This document shows, piece by piece, positions 57,203 through 64,000 of a stretch of DNA of 64,000 nt. A model generated the notes under the pieces. It was not told the origin of the DNA, did no database searches, and was given only the letters and a program-made list of their open reading frames with translations. Origin of the DNA: an uncultured SAR116 cluster alpha proteobacterium. GTDB lineage: Bacteria > Pseudomonadota > Alphaproteobacteria > Puniceispirillales > GCA-002684695. Position 1 is the first letter of the stretch; every line of letters starts with the position of its first letter. The translations under genes and the position numbers were made by a program. The DNA lies in assembly GCA_902539295.1 (NCBI GenBank), contig CACBIM010000001.1, forward strand, positions 1 through 64,000. Direction: 5' to 3'.

Positions 57203-58098
57203 ATATACAAGGCGAAAATAAATCAAGAAATAATCTTATTGGGTTATTGCCCCTTTGGATAGTTATGGGTGTATTTATGATTGGTCCATTAATTGTAATG
57301 GCATTTGTTTCAATAATGGAGTCAAATTCATACGGTGGAATACATCTTAAATTTGATTTAAGTGGATACCGACAAATTTTATTTGATACAAATCTATTTG
57401 ATGAGATGGAGTTTAACCCAGCTTATTTAATAATAATTGGAAGGTCATTTTTATTAGCAGTAGCAGCTACAATAATCTCTTTAATAATTGGCTTTCCAGT
57501 TGCCTATTATATTTCAAGACAAAAGGATAGTGTTAAAAATATTCTTATTTTTTTAGTTACTATTCCATTTTGGACTAACCTTTTAATTCGAACTTTTGCA
57601 TGGATTATTATTCTTGGCAAAGATGGAGTTATAGAAAACAGCTTTGGTTTTATTGGAATTATTGGTGATGATGACAGCTTAAATTTAATGTACACAAATA
57701 CAGCTATATTGATTGGATTGGTATATTCTTATATTCCTCTTATGGTTTTGCCTATCTACTCTTCTATGGAAAAACTTGATGTCAGATTAATTGAAGCAGC
57801 ATCTGATTTGTATTCAACCAGAATAAATTTAATTTTTAAAATAATTTTACCTCTCACTCTTCCGGGAATAATAGGAGGTAGTATTTTAGTTTTCGTTCCT
57901 TGTCTTGGAGCATTTATTGCTCCAGACCTTCTTGGTGGAGGTAAAAAACTTCTTTTAGGTTCATTAATACAGTTTCAATTTGCTTATGCTCGAAATTGGC
58001 CTTTTGGTGCAGCTATTGCAATGGTCTTATTAGCATTAATCGTTACAATTCTTTACCTTAATGCCCGTATAAATAGAAGGCATGAACAAAATGCTTAA
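57199..58098 (+). CDS. potB: Polyamine-type ABC importer permease (PotB-like)
   Basis: A 299-aa inner-membrane permease with six predicted segments. The EAA-loop coupling motif is in DVRLIEAASDLYSTRINLIFKIILPL near residue 195-220, with TIPFWTNLLIRTFAW near 121, typical of PotB/PotH. A 60-residue periplasmic loop follows the first segment. It overlaps potA by 4 and potC by 17 bases. Confidence 0.92.
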   Translation: MNIQGENKSRNNLIGLLPLWIVMGVFMIGPLIVMAFVSIMESNSYGGIHLKFDLSGYRQILFDTNLFDEMEFNPAYLIIIGRSFLLAVAATIISLIIGFPVAYYISRQKDSVKNILIFLVTIPFWTNLLIRTFAWIIILGKDGVIENSFGFIGIIGDDDSLNLMYTNTAILIGLVYSYIPLMVLPIYSSMEKLDVRLIEAASDLYSTRINLIFKIILPLTLPGIIGGSILVFVPCLGAFIAPDLLGGGKKLLLGSLIQFQFAYARNWPFGAAIAMVLLALIVTILYLNARINRRHEQNA

Positions 58099-58900
58099 TC
58101 TTATGTTTAAAAGAAAAAAGTTTTCAAAAGTATGGGACTTTCCGGGTTTTTTGACTTGGACATTCTTCTTTTTTGGGTTTTTGTATATTCCAATTGTAAT
58201 TTTAGTTATCTATAGTTTTAACTCTAGTAAATTTGCAATGATTTGGACTGGTTTTTCTTTTCGTTGGTATGAAAAACTCTTAACTAACGATGATATGCAA
58301 CAAGCTGCTCTTAACTCACTTTATGTAGCTTTTGTCGCTGCACCCTGTGCTACAGCAATTGCTACATTAACCGCTTTAGTTGTTGTCAGAGGCGGATCAT
58401 TTAAAAGCAAAGAATTTTCTAATGGATTAGTGACACTTCCGTTAATGGTGCCTGAAATTGTTACAGCTGTTGCAACTTTAATATTTTTTGCATTTATTGG
58501 CATAAACCTTGGTTTAATCAATGTAATGATTGCTCATACAGTTTTTTGTATACCTTTTGCATATATGCCAATTAAAGCTTCTTTAGAGGCAATGGATCCA
58601 ACTTTAGAAGTTGCTGCACGAGATTTATACTCTGACAGAAATTCTACTTTTCGTTATATTACTTTGCCTTTATTAATGCCTGGTATTTTATCTGGATTTA
58701 TGCTTGCATTCGTGATTTCTATTGATGATTTTATAATTACATTAATGGTTGCTGGAGGAGGGTCAACAACTTTACCTGTTTATATTTACAGTATGATTAA
58801 AATGGGAGTTACACCCGAAGTTAATGCTATTTCAACACTTATGTTAGCATTTTCAATTATTCTTGTGACTGGATACTGGGTTTTTAGTAAAAAAAGTTAA
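58082..58900 (+). CDS. potC: Polyamine-type ABC importer permease (PotC-like)
   Basis: A 272-aa permease with six segments. YIPIVILVIYSFNSSK near residue 36, TLPLMVPEIVTAVA near 118 and the EAA loop LEVAARDLYSDRNSTFRYI near 178 match PotC/PotI. IDDFIITLM near 218 is also conserved. The ATG at 58082 sits inside potB, indicating coupling. The binding-protein gene follows after 75-87 bases. Confidence 0.92.
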   Translation: MNKMLNLMFKRKKFSKVWDFPGFLTWTFFFFGFLYIPIVILVIYSFNSSKFAMIWTGFSFRWYEKLLTNDDMQQAALNSLYVAFVAAPCATAIATLTALVVVRGGSFKSKEFSNGLVTLPLMVPEIVTAVATLIFFAFIGINLGLINVMIAHTVFCIPFAYMPIKASLEAMDPTLEVAARDLYSDRNSTFRYITLPLLMPGILSGFMLAFVISIDDFIITLMVAGGGSTTLPVYIYSMIKMGVTPEVNAISTLMLAFSIILVTGYWVFSKKS

Positions 58901-58987
58901 TTTATTAATTAAAATCTATTTACAACTCAGTATTAGTGTGTTAATTCATTAATACAAAATAAACTTATTAATTATTTGAGGATGAAA

Positions 58988-60034
58988 ATGAAATTAAATG
59001 CATTTAAAATATTTGTATATAGTCTAATTTTAGGTTTGTTTTCTTTTGGCGCTATGGCTGCTGGAAAATTAAATTTATACAATTGGGCAGATTATACACC
59101 TGATGAGCTAATTAAAAAATTTGAAGCAGAAACAGGTATTCAAGTTATAGTTGATACATATGATTCAAATGAAACTTTATTAGCAAAACTTCAAGCTAGT
59201 GGTGGGTCAAGTGGTTATGATTTAGCTGTGCCTTCACAACATTTTGTAGAAATTATGATAAAAGAGGGACTTCTTGAAAAAGTTTCTGGGATAAAAAATA
59301 TGCCAAACTATAAATATGTTGCAGAGCAGTTCCAGGGTCCTTCATTTGACCCTAATCAAGAATATTCTACACCTTATCAAATGGGTTCTGCCTCTTTTGC
59401 TTACAGAGCAGACTCATATTCAGGTACTGGTTCATCAATGATGGAATTCTTTAAGCCATCATCAGAAATATGTGGAAAGTTAGCTGTCTTTAAGTCTCCT
59501 GAAGAAGTTGTTAATATGGCACACTTAGCTTTAGGTTCAAGTTTTTGTTCTGAAGATCCAAATGAAATGCAAGCTGTAATGGACCTTTTGGTTGAACAAA
59601 AAAAATGTGTAGCCGTTTATTCTTCTGAAGGTATTAATGATAGACTTAAAAGTGGGGAAGTAATTATGCATGCTCATTGGGATGGTTATAGTCAAGTAGG
59701 AAAATGGGAAGGTGTAGACGATTTAACATATGCCTATCCTAAGGAAGGTGTTGTTGGATGGTTTGATAGTTTAGTAATGCCAAAAGGTGCAAAAAATATT
59801 GAAGAAGCAAAAACTTTTATGAATTTTTTGATGAACCCAGAAAACATGGCTATTTTATCAAACTTTGCTGCATATGCTAATGCAATTCCTGAGTCAGTAA
59901 ATTACTTAACTGAAGATATGAAAAATGCGAAGAATATTCAGGTGCCAGATGGTATTCCAGTTGTTTTTGGGAAAGCATGCAATAAAAAAGCTCAAAGTTT
60001 AATTGATAAAGTTTGGACAAAAACTATGCAATAA
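58988..60034 (+). CDS. potD: Polyamine-type periplasmic binding protein (PotD/PotF-like)
   Basis: A roughly 348-aa binding protein. The preferred start is ATG 58988, because TGAGG at 58977-58981 is 6 bases upstream and the signal peptide then begins MKLNAFK; earlier in-frame TTG 58976 and ATG 58982 are possible. A Sec signal ends AMA|AGK near residue 24. The mature start KLNLYNWADYTPDEL is typical of PotD/PotF. Several cysteines (near CGKL, SSFCSED and QKKC) are unusual for the group. Whether the ligand is putrescine, spermidine or another amine is not decided by what I can see. Confidence 0.9.
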   Translation: MKLNAFKIFVYSLILGLFSFGAMAAGKLNLYNWADYTPDELIKKFEAETGIQVIVDTYDSNETLLAKLQASGGSSGYDLAVPSQHFVEIMIKEGLLEKVSGIKNMPNYKYVAEQFQGPSFDPNQEYSTPYQMGSASFAYRADSYSGTGSSMMEFFKPSSEICGKLAVFKSPEEVVNMAHLALGSSFCSEDPNEMQAVMDLLVEQKKCVAVYSSEGINDRLKSGEVIMHAHWDGYSQVGKWEGVDDLTYAYPKEGVVGWFDSLVMPKGAKNIEEAKTFMNFLMNPENMAILSNFAAYANAIPESVNYLTEDMKNAKNIQVPDGIPVVFGKACNKKAQSLIDKVWTKTMQ

Positions 60035-60052
60035 CAGAATTCTTATTGTGAT

Positions 60053-60087
60053 AAAAAACCCATTGACTAAAATCAATGGGTTTTTTT
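60053..60087 (+). terminator. Rho-independent terminator after the importer operon
   Basis: A perfect stem, AAAAAACCCATTGA against TCAATGGGTTTTTT with a 6-base loop, ends in a run of seven T's at 60081-60087. It lies 18 bases after the binding-protein stop and 11 bases before the amidase ATG, so the amidase is probably a separate transcript or depends on read-through. Confidence 0.85.
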
Positions 60088-60098
60088 ATTATTAAAAG

Positions 60099-61535
60099 AT
60101 GAAACATGAATATTTGTATTGGAATTGTGAAAAGCTTTTACAGGCTTATAAATCAAAACAACTATCTCCTGTTGAAGTTGTAAAAGAAACATTAAATAAC
60201 GCAAAAAAATATAATAAAAGTTTTAATTTTATTACTGAAAATTTTGAAAATAAAGCATTAGAAAACGCTAAAGTTGCTGAACAATTATTTTTAGGAAAAG
60301 GGAATAAAAAGCCAAGACTTCTTGAGGGAATACCATTAGCTGTTAAAGATGAATTTGCTTTATCAGGAACTTACAGAACAAGTGGTTCAAAACTTTATGA
60401 AAATCGAAAAGATGATTTTACTGACGTATATGTTGAAAGATTATTATTAGGTGGAGCTATTCCAGTTATTAAAACAACTACACCAGAATTTTGCTTATTA
60501 GGAACCACTTGGTCAGATTTACATGGAGTAACTTCAAATCCTTGGAATAAAAATTATTCACCAGGTGGGTCGTCTGGGGGATCTGGAGTTGCTCTGGCTA
60601 CTGGCTCTTCTACTATTGCAACAGGATCTGATATTGGAGGTTCTATAAGAATTCCAGCATCAGCGTGTGGAATATTTGGCTACAAGCCTCCTTATGGAAG
60701 AAATCCAGAAGTACCTTACATGAATTTAGATTATTATAGTCATTCTGGGCCAATGGCACGAAGTACTGGAGATATTATCTTAATGCAGGTACTTACAGCT
60801 GGTATACATAATCAAGACATAGCAAGTTTAAAGCAAGTAGAATCTTTTGATTATAATTTGAACTTGAAAGGAGTTAAAATTGCATGGAGTGCTGACTTTT
60901 GTGGGTTTGAAATTGAAGATGATATAATTAATAACCTCAATAATGCTCTAAAAGTATTATCTGACCTTGGGGCTGTAATTGAGAAGGTGGATTTAGACCT
61001 ATCTGCTGAAGTTTTGGATGCAACGGAAATATACTTGAACTCTGTTTGGGGGACTGCATTAGCAAATGAGGTTTTAGGAAAAGAAGATTTAATAACTTCT
61101 TATTCAAGAAAGTATTTAGAACACAGTAAAGAAAGAACATTAAATGATTTCATAAAAAGTAATAAAATTGCATGGGAAACATATGCTAAGTTTGGTCCAA
61201 TGATTGATAAATTTGACGTTTTTATTTGTCCTACAAATGCTGTAACTGGCATCCCTGCTAACCATGGATATCCAAATTTAGATTATGAATTCAATGGCAA
61301 ATTAAGATCAACAAAGGAAGATGGAGATGAAACAATGTGGTTAACAACGCCATTTAATATGATGTCTAGGTTGCCTGTAATGTCCGCTCCTACTGGTTTT
61401 GCTTCAAATAACATACCAACAGGCATGCAGATAGTTGGCAAGCCATATGACGATAATTCTGTCTTTAAAGTTTCTTTTGCATATGAGAAATCACTTGAAT
61501 GGTTATTTGATGAAAAAAACAGACCAATCTTTTGA
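60099..61535 (+). CDS. Amidase signature family hydrolase
   Basis: A 478-aa amidase-signature enzyme. The Ser-cisSer-Lys triad is visible: Lys in LAVKDEF near residue 82, the first Ser in the glycine-serine block GGSSGGSG near 157, and the nucleophile Ser in SDIGGSIRIPAS near 182. Length is normal. The family hydrolyses many amides; the substrate here is unknown. It lies between a polyamine-type importer and a flavin monooxygenase gene (104-base gap), which suggests an amine or aromatic amide substrate without proving it. Confidence 0.88.
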   Translation: MKHEYLYWNCEKLLQAYKSKQLSPVEVVKETLNNAKKYNKSFNFITENFENKALENAKVAEQLFLGKGNKKPRLLEGIPLAVKDEFALSGTYRTSGSKLYENRKDDFTDVYVERLLLGGAIPVIKTTTPEFCLLGTTWSDLHGVTSNPWNKNYSPGGSSGGSGVALATGSSTIATGSDIGGSIRIPASACGIFGYKPPYGRNPEVPYMNLDYYSHSGPMARSTGDIILMQVLTAGIHNQDIASLKQVESFDYNLNLKGVKIAWSADFCGFEIEDDIINNLNNALKVLSDLGAVIEKVDLDLSAEVLDATEIYLNSVWGTALANEVLGKEDLITSYSRKYLEHSKERTLNDFIKSNKIAWETYAKFGPMIDKFDVFICPTNAVTGIPANHGYPNLDYEFNGKLRSTKEDGDETMWLTTPFNMMSRLPVMSAPTGFASNNIPTGMQIVGKPYDDNSVFKVSFAYEKSLEWLFDEKNRPIF

Positions 61536-61639
61536 CTTAAATATGTTTATTGGTTCAAGTTTTCCTAACTATTGGAAAAAATAAAAATAATCAAAAAAAT
61601 CCTTTTTTGTGCCATATATTTAAGTGAGAGGAGTATTTT

Positions 61640-63175
61640 ATGATTAGAAAAGGTTCAGATTACATAGATAGTATTCGTGCAAACAGAGATGTTTATATGA
61701 ATGGTGAAAAAGTTAAGGACATTACAAAACATCCAATGTTTAAGCCTATTATTGATATTAGGGCAAAAATTTATGATATGCAGCATGATGCAAAATTTAA
61801 AGACATAATGACAGTTGAAAACGATGGTGAAATAAACGCCATAGGAAATTCTTTGCCTTTTACACAAGAAGATTGGTGGGCTAAAAGAAGGGCAACGGAT
61901 ACAGTAATGGAAGAGGTTGGTGGAGTAGTTACTCGTGTAGGCGATGAAACTGTTGGAGAAATGTGGTCATTATATGATGGCCAAGATGTTTTAAATGAAG
62001 TTGACCCTCAATTTTCAAAAAATATTTCTAATCATATTTATAAGGTCTTAAAAGAAGATCCTTTTCATGTTTCAGCCAATACGGATCCAAAAGGGGATAG
62101 GTCGCTAGCACCTCAGGATCAAGATCCGGATATGCTTCTGCATGTTGTGAAAGAAACAGATCAAGGTATAGTGGTTAGGGGCGCTAAATATGAAACAGCA
62201 GCAGCTTACGCTAATCAAGCTTTTACAAAGCCCACAATTGCAAATTGGGGTGATGCAAAATTATCTGATTATGCTGTAGGTTTTATATGTGATTTAAATT
62301 CGCCAAATCTAAAGTTCATTTGCAGAGGAGGGTTTGCTGGAGCAAGTGGATCATGTCCAAGAGCCGATCAAATGGATTACCCTTTAGCTAATAAGTTTGA
62401 TGAAGTTGATTCTTTGGTAATTTTTGATAACGTCCTAATTCCGTGGGAAAATGTTCTTTTTTATCGTCATACGAAAGCTGCAGCTTTTATCAGAAGCACA
62501 TTGCATAGATATTCTGCCTTTGCATATGTTCAAAGAACTTTGAAGCTCGCTGATATGATGATCGGCGCCGCATTATTCAACGTTAAGCAAACTGGATTAG
62601 AAAAACAACCAGCAGTTCAAGAAAAATTAGCCAAAATTGCTACTTGGAGAGAAAATATCAATGCTCATTTAACATCGAGTATAACTTTAGCTGAGAAGTC
62701 TCCAGCTGGGTTGCTTATGCCAAATCAATCTTTACTCTATACTGGCAGATGTACTGCATTAAATCAATTGAATGAAATGATGCACATTGCACGTGAATTA
62801 TGTGGTGGGCAAATTTGTGTTACGCCAAATGCTGCAACATTTAAAAATCCAGATACAGGAAAATGGATGGAAAAATTTTATACTATTAATGATACATGGA
62901 AATCAGAAGATAGAAGGAAATTGCTTGCTTACGCAAGAGACTTACTAAATTCAGATTATGGAGGCCATCGATTAACCTTTCAACTTTTCGCTCAGTCAGC
63001 TCCATTTGCTCAAAGTGGTGCTGTTTATAGAAACTTTGACTGGGATGCTACTCTAGAATTTGTTCAAAAATCTGCTGGTCTTTCAGATAATGTTTTTAAA
63101 CCTAATAAAATTAATAATGGTGACCCGGCAATTCAAAAATGGTATGAAAATAATTACAAAGAAGCCGCTGAGTAA
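61640..63175 (+). CDS. HpaB-family FAD-dependent monooxygenase (4-hydroxyphenylacetate 3-hydroxylase-like)
   Basis: A 511-aa protein of the 4-hydroxyphenylacetate 3-hydroxylase oxygenase (HpaB) family, acyl-CoA dehydrogenase fold. The N-terminal MIRKGSDYIDSIRANRDVYMNGEKV is characteristic. FAD-contacting and active-site stretches occur at VVRGAKYETAAAYAN near 178 and FDNVLIPWENVLFYRH near 262, with RELCGGQICVTPN near 385. A separate flavin reductase would be required and is not seen here. GTGAGAGGAG is a strong ribosome site. The aldehyde dehydrogenase gene follows after 22 bases. Confidence 0.87.
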   Translation: MIRKGSDYIDSIRANRDVYMNGEKVKDITKHPMFKPIIDIRAKIYDMQHDAKFKDIMTVENDGEINAIGNSLPFTQEDWWAKRRATDTVMEEVGGVVTRVGDETVGEMWSLYDGQDVLNEVDPQFSKNISNHIYKVLKEDPFHVSANTDPKGDRSLAPQDQDPDMLLHVVKETDQGIVVRGAKYETAAAYANQAFTKPTIANWGDAKLSDYAVGFICDLNSPNLKFICRGGFAGASGSCPRADQMDYPLANKFDEVDSLVIFDNVLIPWENVLFYRHTKAAAFIRSTLHRYSAFAYVQRTLKLADMMIGAALFNVKQTGLEKQPAVQEKLAKIATWRENINAHLTSSITLAEKSPAGLLMPNQSLLYTGRCTALNQLNEMMHIARELCGGQICVTPNAATFKNPDTGKWMEKFYTINDTWKSEDRRKLLAYARDLLNSDYGGHRLTFQLFAQSAPFAQSGAVYRNFDWDATLEFVQKSAGLSDNVFKPNKINNGDPAIQKWYENNYKEAAE

Positions 63176-63197
63176 ATTTAAATTTTGAGGGTATAAA

Positions 63198-64000
63198 ATG
63201 TCTGTGAAAACAAAAGTTGAATGGGAAAAATTAAGCTCAAACTTAAACTTTAATAATGAGGCTTTTATAAACGGTAAATTTGTTAAAGCGCAGTCTGAGA
63301 AGACTTTTGACTGTTTTAATCCCTCAAATGGAAAGCTTTTAACAAAAGTCTCGTCTTGTGATGAAACTGATGTAGATCGTGCTGTAAAATCTTGTAGAAA
63401 AGCATTTGATAATGGTCACTGGTCAAGAATATCACCCTCTGAAAGAAAAAAGATACTTTTAAAACTTTCTGACCTCATTTTAAAAAATCATAATGAACTA
63501 GCTTTGTTAGATTCTATGGATATGGGCAAAACAGTCTCTGATGCTTTTACTTATGACATTCCAGGAGCTGCAGACCTTTTAAGTTGGAATGCTGAAGCAA
63601 TTGATAAAATTATGGATGAGGTCGCACCTACAGAAAAGAATAATTTGGCTATGATTAGAAGAGTGCCTTTAGGTGTCGTTGGAGCTGTTGTACCGTGGAA
63701 TTATCCATTGGATATGGCAATGTGGAAATGTGCTCCTGCTCTTGCTACAGGTAACTCAATTATTCTTAAACCTGCTGAGCAATCGCCCTTAAGCGCTTTA
63801 AGATTTGCGGAATTAGCCGCCGAAGCTGGTTTACCCGATGGTGTTTTAAATGTTGTTCCCGGCTATGGAGAAACAGCTGGAAAAGCAATTGGCATGCATA
63901 ATGATATAGATTGTGTTTCATTTACAGGTTCAACAGAAGTTGGAAAATACTTTTTTGAATATTCTGCTAAATCAAATATGAAATTAATTTGGACAGAATG
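63198..64000 (+). CDS. Aldehyde dehydrogenase, N-terminal part (runs off the window)
   Basis: The first 267 residues of an NAD(P)-dependent aldehyde dehydrogenase, open to the window edge. AFINGKFVKAQSEKTFDCFNP, VVPWNYPLDMAMWKCAPAL near residue 170, IILKPAEQSPLSALR near 192 and the cofactor-binding FTGSTEVGKYF near 243 are intact. The catalytic Glu and Cys lie beyond the edge. It resembles gamma-glutamyl-gamma-aminobutyraldehyde (PuuC) and betaine-aldehyde types. With a polyamine-type importer nearby a PuuC-like role is possible. TTTGAGGG precedes the ATG. Confidence 0.93.
   Translation, partial: MSVKTKVEWEKLSSNLNFNNEAFINGKFVKAQSEKTFDCFNPSNGKLLTKVSSCDETDVDRAVKSCRKAFDNGHWSRISPSERKKILLKLSDLILKNHNELALLDSMDMGKTVSDAFTYDIPGAADLLSWNAEAIDKIMDEVAPTEKNNLAMIRRVPLGVVGAVVPWNYPLDMAMWKCAPALATGNSIILKPAEQSPLSALRFAELAAEAGLPDGVLNVVPGYGETAGKAIGMHNDIDCVSFTGSTEVGKYFFEYSAKSNMKLIWTE

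Noticed and set aside
61560-61579. TTTTCC-N8-GGAAAA inverted repeat after the amidase as a terminator
   Set aside because: The stem is short and weak and is followed by A's, not T's; no T-run suits either strand.

Overview
The window is very AT-rich, densely coded DNA from a bacterial chromosome, with no sign of phage, plasmid, insertion sequence or CRISPR. The best inference is a low-GC, streamlined marine alphaproteobacterium (SAR11-like, HIMB59 or AEGEAN-169 type). Three things point that way: the recG / sdhE / mfd neighbourhood, an Rrf2-led suf operon behind rpmF and hspQ, and a catabolic repertoire typical of ocean heterotrophs (purines, D-glutamate, probably C3-sulfonates, polyamine-type substrates). 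No rRNA or marker protein in the window fixes the lineage. Coding is almost gap-free; no gene-free stretch exceeds 300 bases, and most convergent gene pairs overlap at their stop codons.

Layout. 1-15.3 kb is mostly housekeeping: a HAD phosphatase, a beta-hydroxyacid dehydrogenase, MazG, a DUF502 membrane protein, RecG, SdhE, Mfd, a DsbA-family protein, a Sel1-repeat protein, a LysE exporter, a phosphobase-methyltransferase-like enzyme, a ketopantoate-reductase-family enzyme, a putative metal transporter and a 2OG-Fe(II) oxygenase. 15.3-22.1 kb holds tRNA-Ala(UGC), a 31-residue putative lipoprotein, rpmF, hspQ and the iron-sulfur operon rrf2-sufB-sufC-sufD-sufS-sufT-like-sufA. 22.1-29.6 kb has a lysophospholipase-like hydrolase, NAD kinase, fdhD-mobA (molybdenum enzyme maturation), kdsD and the queuosine genes queA-tgt-queG.

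29.7-32.5 kb is a compact dgcN-dgcA-D-aminotransferase operon for D-glutamate/D-amino acid use. A histone-deacetylase-family amidohydrolase converges on it, followed by a HAD phosphatase. 34.2-49.3 kb is a purine catabolism island. The minus-strand operon uraD-uraH-puuD-puuE-alc-allA-xdhA-xdhB carries hypoxanthine/xanthine through urate, allantoin and allantoate to glyoxylate and urea. Divergent from it is a BMP-type ABC importer (ATPase, two permeases, binding protein), followed by hpt and an 8-oxoguanine deaminase, which makes urate directly.

49.4-64 kb contains htpG, a gamma-glutamyltransferase-family gene, and an SDR / HisD-like / zinc-alcohol-dehydrogenase trio. The HisD-like protein has lost HisD zinc and substrate residues, and the trio matches the hpsO-hpsN-hpsP set for dihydroxypropanesulfonate oxidation. 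Next come a PotABCD-type ABC importer ending in a strong terminator, an amidase, an HpaB-family flavin monooxygenase, and an aldehyde dehydrogenase cut by the window edge.

Two genes, the first ABC permease and htpG, are each broken by one base in a homopolymer (T8 and A6) only 5.8 kb apart. Sequencing or assembly error is the simplest explanation. Candidate operators (perfect inverted repeats) lie upstream of the suf regulator, upstream of dgcN, and between uraD and the purine importer.
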